From the NCBI RefSeq assembly GCF_036352135.1, contig NZ_CP143578.1:310001-374000 (forward strand): a DNA stretch of 64,000 bases, written 5' to 3'. The DNA is from Metamycoplasma gateae (lineage in GTDB: Bacteria > Bacillota_I > Bacilli_A > Mycoplasmatales > Metamycoplasmataceae). The notes beneath the pieces were generated by a model. It did no database searches. It was given only the letters and a program-made list of their open reading frames with translations, and was not told the origin of the DNA. A program made the position numbers and the translations under genes. Positions within the stretch are counted from its first letter, which is position 1. Every line of letters starts with the position of its first letter. Positions 59,197 to 64,000 of this stretch are shown here, piece after piece.

Positions 59197-59898
59197 TTTT
59201 GCATATTTATTTACCTTAATGTGTTTTTCTTTTTTTATCAAAAATACTAAAACAAATTCTCCTTTAATACTTTGATTTTCTAAAATAGAAAGAATTTCTG
59301 ATGGTCTGCCCCTATAATCTTTTTCATGCAATTTTGTTAATTCTTTACATAAATATAGTTCTATATTGTCATTGAAAACATCTTTAAAATCATTTAATGT
59401 ACTGATAAGTTTATAAGGTGATACATACGATACATATGTTCCTGGTTCAAACTTTTTTAACTGATTAATTCTTTCTCCACTTTTATCTTTTAAAAATCCT
59501 AAGAAAGAAAATGTTGAACCAAGGTTAGATTTTATAAATGCATGAGTAAATGCTGTAGGGCCACCAATTACATCAACAAAGATATTATTTTTGTTAGCCT
59601 CACTTATTAAATTAAAGCCTGGATCTGAAATGCACGGCATTCCTGCATCAGAAATTAATGAAACATTTTTACCTTCTAAAATAAGAAAAATGATTTTTTT
59701 TAAAATAAGTTTTTCATTAAATTTATGATATGAAATTAGTTGTTTATTTTCAATATTAAAATGTTTTAAAAGTTTTTGACTATTTCTAATATCTTCGCAA
59801 AGTATAATATCTGATTCTTTTAAGATTCTTATCGCTCTTAAGGTTATATCTTCTAAATTACCAATCGGAGTCCCTACGATATTAAGTTTATAATCCAT
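59194..59898 (-). CDS. rsmI: 16S rRNA (cytidine1402-2'-O)-methyltransferase
   Basis: RsmI methylates C1402 in the ribosomal P site using SAM. The 234-residue tetrapyrrole-methylase fold begins with LNIVGTPIGNLEDITLRA. It also has ILCEDIR, LISDAGMPCISDPG and VIGGPTA. It is shorter than the E. coli protein (286), as the C-terminal domain is missing or reduced. It overlaps holB by 11 bases. Confidence 0.95.
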   Translation of the reverse strand: MDYKLNIVGTPIGNLEDITLRAIRILKESDIILCEDIRNSQKLLKHFNIENKQLISYHKFNEKLILKKIIFLILEGKNVSLISDAGMPCISDPGFNLISEANKNNIFVDVIGGPTAFTHAFIKSNLGSTFSFLGFLKDKSGERINQLKKFEPGTYVSYVSPYKLISTLNDFKDVFNDNIELYLCKELTKLHEKDYRGRPSEILSILENQSIKGEFVLVFLIKKEKHIKVNKYAK

Positions 59899-60763
59899 AC
59901 AATTCCTCCAATCTTAATAATAGAGAACTTTTTTGTAAATTAAAATTTAATCCATAATCAAGATTTTCTTTTATTTCTTTTAATAAGTCAATTATTTTAA
60001 AAATAGGGATATAATCAAATTTTTCTTTATTAATTTTTTTAATATCCAAAATAACTAAATCCTTTAATCCTTTTTTAAGTTTATAAATATCTAAATAGCA
60101 AAAAATCAAAAAGTTTAATAAAACTTGGTTATTCTCAAAACTCAAATTTGAAATAATTAACTCTAATAAACTATCAATTTGTTTATAAGATAGATAAATA
60201 CAATTAACTATGTTTTCGAAAATTTCTATATATTGTTCTTCATATTCAATATTATTTTTTAAAAAGAATTTTTCAAAAGGCTTTTCTTTTGTTTGATCAG
60301 TTGTTTTTAATTCGTTTATTTCAATTATAAAAGCTCTTGATTTAACAGTTTTTAAAACTTGAGCAATATAGTTGGAAGACATTAAAATAAGAGTGTTGTG
60401 AGGAGGATTTTCAAGGAATTTTAAAAGACTATTTAAAGATTGCTGAGTCCCGTTTTCAACTTTGTTTATTATTAAAATTTTCTTTTTATTTTTTGAAAAA
60501 ATCGATGTCTCTGTTGTACTTGAAATAGCATCTAATACTTCTTGTTTTCCAATAGTATCATCGTTACCGTTAATATAAAAATAAAGCTCGCCAAACTTTA
60601 TTTGATTAAAGTTTTCAAACTTTTCGTTATTTATAGAATTAATAAAATATAAAAAATAAGCATCAAAATTTTTTATATTTTTTGATGAAATTAAATATAC
60701 TTGATTTAATTTATTTTCTTTAAGAGAATTGTCAATTACATTTTTAAAAACGAGGTTATTCAT
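59888..60763 (-). CDS. holB: DNA polymerase III delta' subunit
   Basis: HolB is the clamp-loader subunit. The 291-residue product shows the conserved sensor region LNSLLKFLENPPHNTLILMSS and VKSRAFIIEI. The N-terminal P-loop is absent, as expected for delta'. It is translationally coupled to tmk (one-base overlap) and belongs to the dnaX-recR-tmk-holB cluster found in many Firmicutes and Mollicutes. Confidence 0.93.
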   Translation of the reverse strand: MNNLVFKNVIDNSLKENKLNQVYLISSKNIKNFDAYFLYFINSINNEKFENFNQIKFGELYFYINGNDDTIGKQEVLDAISSTTETSIFSKNKKKILIINKVENGTQQSLNSLLKFLENPPHNTLILMSSNYIAQVLKTVKSRAFIIEINELKTTDQTKEKPFEKFFLKNNIEYEEQYIEIFENIVNCIYLSYKQIDSLLELIISNLSFENNQVLLNFLIFCYLDIYKLKKGLKDLVILDIKKINKEKFDYIPIFKIIDLLKEIKENLDYGLNFNLQKSSLLLRLEELYGL

Positions 60764-61404
60764 TAGATAACTTCTTCTTTAATTAGAATATCAATCACTT
60801 TATTAAATAGTTCGATTATTGAACAATTAGCATCAACGATGCGATATTTATCAGGATTTTTTGATATTACTTTTTTGTATGATTCTCTTAGCGAAACATA
60901 ATATTGAATGTCTGAAGTTTCTAATCTATCCATTCCTTCGCGCATTTTTGTTATTCTTTCAACTGAAATAGAAGGTTCTAGATCAAAAAATATTATGAAG
61001 TCTGGCTCAGTTTTATTTGTTGCAATTTCATTGATAATTTCAACTTTTTCAAGTGTTGCATCCCCTAATAAACCTTGATATACATAAGATGAAGTTGTAT
61101 AACGGTCTGTGATAACATGTTTATTTTCTTGAAGAGCTGGTCAAATACCTTTTTCTAAATTTAGTCTTCTACTTGTTGCAAATAATAATGCATCAACCAT
61201 TGAACTAAATGAATTTTCATTATCTAAAATAAGCTGTCTAATTTTTTCGGCTTCTTTAGAAAAAGCAGATCCTGGTTCTCTTGTGAAAACAAAATTATCT
61301 ATTAATTTTTTTGTTATTAATTCATTTTTCAACATTTGGATAATTGTAGTTTTTCCTGAACCGTCCATTCCTTCGAATGCTATAAACTTACCAACTTTAC
61401 TCAT
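60763..61404 (-). CDS. tmk: thymidylate kinase
   Basis: Tmk phosphorylates dTMP to dTDP, acting after the thymidine kinase encoded at 29245. The 213-residue product has the P-loop [11 protein letters not shown] (about residues 9-19), the [12 protein letters not shown] motif and REPGSAF. The LID-like segment contains [14 protein letters not shown]-encoded Trp lies near 61140. Confidence 0.95.
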
Positions 61405-61432
61405 AAATATTCCTCATCTTATAAAAATTTAA

Positions 61433-62023
61433 CTATATTATTTTTTTATTTAAAATAGACTGTTTTAAAGATATTGGATCAATTGATTCAATTGACATTC
61501 CAAAAGGTATCCCAATTGATAATTGATATACTTTTATCCCTTTAATTCTATCTCTGATTTGTTTTTCTAAATACCTCATTGTTATTTGACCATTTAAATC
61601 AGTATTTAATGCAAGTATTAATTCTTCACAATCTTTTGCATTTTCTATTAATAAATTTATTTTTTCAATAGTTTTATCTTCGATTTTTTTTAAATTTATA
61701 TTCTCTGAAAAAACAAAATATTTTCCTTTTTCAATATCAAGTGTTTCAAATTTATCAATATTTAAACTATCTTGAACTACAAATATTTTTTTAGATCTTT
61801 TTCTTTCTTCACAAATCTTGCAAATATCTTGGTTTGTATATGTTAAACATTTAATACACTTTTTTGTTTCATTTTGAAGAGTAATTATTTTTTGAAATAA
61901 ATCATTTGTATAATCTATTTTGTTTTCTAAAAAAAATGAAATTATTTTTGAAGCTTGTTTTTTAGAAATTCCAGGTATTTTATTTATTTGCTCAATTATT
62001 TGTTCTTTTAATTCATTATTCAT
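61433..62023 (-). CDS. recR: recombination protein RecR
   Basis: RecR acts in gap repair with RecF/RecO. The 196-residue product shows the helix-hairpin-helix GISKKQASKI, the four-Cys zinc motif CIKCLTYTNQDICKIC (about residues 57-72) and a Toprim domain starting VVQDSLN. The acidic ALNTDLNGQIT loop is also present. Its start overlaps the ybaB stop by one base. Confidence 0.95.
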   Translation of the reverse strand: MNNELKEQIIEQINKIPGISKKQASKIISFFLENKIDYTNDLFQKIITLQNETKKCIKCLTYTNQDICKICEERKRSKKIFVVQDSLNIDKFETLDIEKGKYFVFSENINLKKIEDKTIEKINLLIENAKDCEELILALNTDLNGQITMRYLEKQIRDRIKGIKVYQLSIGIPFGMSIESIDPISLKQSILNKKII

Positions 62024-62316
62024 TAAAATGGTAATCCTGAATTTGAATATTTATTACCTATTTCATCATATGCAACATTAACTTTTTCAATAGCTTCATT
62101 AACCGCTAACATAACTAAATCTTGAATCAATTCAGGATCTTCTGGGTCAATTAATGCCTCATTAATAATAATTTCAGTTATTTTTCTTTCACCACTCATT
62201 GAAACCTTGATACCTTGTTTTTCAACAATAAAGGTTTGTTTAGCAACTTCAGCTTCATCTTTTTCCATTTCGCTTTGAATTCTTTTTGCGTTTTTTAACA
62301 TTTCATTTATATTCAT
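62023..62316 (-). CDS. ybaB: nucleoid-associated protein YbaB/EbfC
   Basis: This 97-residue DNA-binding dimer family has the usual N-terminal MLKNAKRIQSEMEK helix and a SGERKITEIIINEALIDP beta region. It sits 9 bases after dnaX, a position conserved in bacteria (dnaX-ybaB-recR). Confidence 0.93.
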   Translation of the reverse strand: MNINEMLKNAKRIQSEMEKDEAEVAKQTFIVEKQGIKVSMSGERKITEIIINEALIDPEDPELIQDLVMLAVNEAIEKVNVAYDEIGNKYSNSGLPF

Positions 62317-62325
62317 TTTAATCTC

Positions 62326-64000
62326 CTATTTTTTTGGTTCTTTTACTATATCACCAAATAACTTTTTAGCATATTCTACATTTGGACTGACCTTGTTTCT
62401 ATATTTTTCTAAACTTGGTAGGCTTATCATTTTAATTTCTTCATTCTTCTTAGATATTCAATTTAATTTACAATTTTGAATAGCCATTTCCATTTGTTCT
62501 TTACTGATAGCAACAATGTTTGTATATCTACCAAAGATACTATTAATTGCTTCAATAAAATCGTCATCACTTCTTTTTAAATTAAGCTGATGTACTTTTA
62601 ATATATCATCAGATCTAAGAACAATCAATTCATTAATACTAAAGAAAATTTTAAATCCAGTCAATAAACTAATTAAATTTGAGTATTCTTTTTTAATTCT
62701 TTGTTCAAGAATGCTGTAATACATCGTATCTAAATCAAGTTTAGAAGTTCCTTTGTAATTATATAATCCCATCTTGATATATTGGTATATAAAAGCAAGT
62801 TTATTAACATCTTCTTGTTCCAACTCTGGTTTAATGATATCAACTGTTTTACTTAGTGAGACATCATTACTAAATTCAGTTGTAATAATGTCATTTAATA
62901 AATCATTATTTTCATATTCACTAGTGGTTTCTGCAATTAATATTTCTGAAGTTTTTTCTAAAATGTTATCGATATTAATTTCTTTAATACCTGATTGTTC
63001 TAATTCTTCTTTTATCTTATTAATTTGAATTTCATCTTCTGTTTCATATGAATTTGAAATATTAGCAAGGTTGAATATTGAATTAAATTTATCATGATTA
63101 TCACTAGTATTTTTTTCTTCATTTAAAATCGTTTCATTTACTAATTGAAAATCTTCTGCAGATTCGTTATTTAATTTTGTGTGTTCAATTTCTTTTTCTT
63201 CAATAATACTATTTATATTATCATGATCAATGATTGAAGATTTGTGTTCTTTTTTATTAATTGAAGCCATTTTTAATAAATAAAGTTCTATTATTTCTTT
63301 AGGGATGTCACTATATTGTGATTCATTAATTGCACTCTGAACTATTTCGATGTATTCAAAAAGTATTTTATCGTCTATATCCAATTCTAGAATTTTTTCA
63401 ACAGTTGCATACTCTAAAAGAGTTTGATCATCTGTTTTTTTATAAATTACATAATCTTTTAATGTAGTGAATAATTGAGAAATTATTTTTTCAACACTTG
63501 CACCATTATCTACTAAATGATTAAATTTATTTATCAATAGTTTAGAATCGGAATTATGTATGCATTTTAATAAAAATCATATATTTTCAAAATCTACTAT
63601 TCCAAATAATTCTTCAATTTCTTTAGTTGTAATAACTTTATTAGAACAATAAATTGAAATTTGATCAGCTATACTTAATGTATCTCTAAAACTGCCATTT
63701 CCTAAATTTACTAATAATTTTATTGCATCCTTATCTGCTTGAATATTTTCTTGCTCAAAAATATAATCAAGTTGATTTTCTAAAATTTGTTTATCAATTT
63801 TTTTAAAGTTAAACCTTTGCACTCTACTTAATATTGTTAAAGGTATTTTTTGCGGATCGGTTGTAGCTAAGATAAAAACAACATGCTTTGGTGGTTCTTC
63901 AATTGTTTTTAATAAAGCATTGAATGCCCCTTTTGATAGCATATGCACTTCATCTATAATGTATATTTTATATTTTCCGTTTGTTGGAAGATGCTTTATT
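62326..64000 (-). CDS. dnaX: DNA polymerase III gamma/tau subunit (5' end beyond window)
   Basis: DnaX is the clamp-loader motor. The visible 557 residues begin inside the AAA+ domain, just before Walker B IYIIDEVHMLSKGAFNALLKTIEEPP. The sensor ATTDPQKIP and the arginine-finger region LSRVQRF follow. After the AAA+ lid and collar comes a long acidic Ser/Asn/Glu linker (about 300-460 of the full protein) and a compact C-terminal domain, consistent with a tau-like form. The start and Walker A lie beyond 64000. Confidence 0.95.

Overview
The window is a stretch of a very AT-rich Mollicute chromosome. TGA is read as tryptophan in nearly every gene. For example, uvrA, rmuC, clpB and the large helicase only become full-length proteins if TGA is Trp. 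The gene content (F-type ATPase operon, ClpB without its N-domain, ThrRS without TGS, lipobox proteins, GA-module surface proteins, an IS30/IS1630-type element) fits the Mycoplasma hominis group (Mycoplasmopsis-like). I cannot name the species.

Layout. 1-4.4 kb: uvrA-lgt-trxB, minus strand, trxB cut by the window edge. 4.6-7.4 kb: a translationally coupled trio (membrane-anchored lipoprotein, HAD hydrolase, unknown 411-residue protein). 7.6-9 kb: rmuC. 9.0-10.3 and 14.2-15.4 kb: two almost identical IS30-family elements, each inserted exactly at a transcription-terminator hairpin that is now duplicated (26 and 23 bp). Between them lie tuf with an unusual structured leader, cdaM (c-di-AMP synthase), a small membrane protein and pgk. 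15.4-24.5 kb: an accessory region of large coiled-coil/GA-module surface proteins, with asnA inside. Two of these proteins are paralogues sharing about 1.26 kb of near-identical 5' sequence but carrying different C-termini. Their promoters, and those of the 916-residue GA protein and of a lipoprotein at 26.4 kb, carry long homopolymer or AT-dinucleotide tracts next to the -10 box, which suggests phase-variable expression. 24.6-26.1 kb: tRNA-Trp and metK, with a SAM-I-like leader plus terminator ahead of metK. 29.2-31.6 kb: tRNA-His, tdk, ychF, msrA. 31.7-38.7 kb: the complete ATP synthase operon (atpI-B-E-F-H-A-G-D-C). 38.8-40.1 kb: two tandem, partly broken membrane-protein paralogues. 40.2-42.5 kb: CIRCE-controlled clpB and tRNA-Lys. 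42.8-47.6 kb: a degenerate ABC-F protein, a CNNM/CBS protein, def, and an anchored protein of unknown function. 47.6-52.0 kb: a 1345-residue SF1 helicase with a long acidic tail, coupled to a membrane-anchored EIIB-like domain. 52.3-55.0 kb: overlapping trpS-thrS. 55.1-56.2 kb: a decayed third copy of the surface-protein family. 56.4-58.7 kb: a tail-anchored protein, a NERD-domain protein and a YgjP-type metallopeptidase. 58.9-59.2 kb: rpsT. 59.2-64.0 kb: the replication/repair cluster dnaX-ybaB-recR-tmk-holB-rsmI.

How it works together. Most of the window is essential housekeeping machinery in tightly packed operons with 1-22 nt overlaps. The variable part is the surface-protein region, where duplication, frameshift decay, promoter repeat tracts and IS activity coincide. 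The most notable regulatory candidates are the metK leader, the tuf leader, the variable-tract promoters, and the terminator-targeted IS copies that bring their own inward-facing terminators. No undescribed multi-gene defence or mobile system could be demonstrated.
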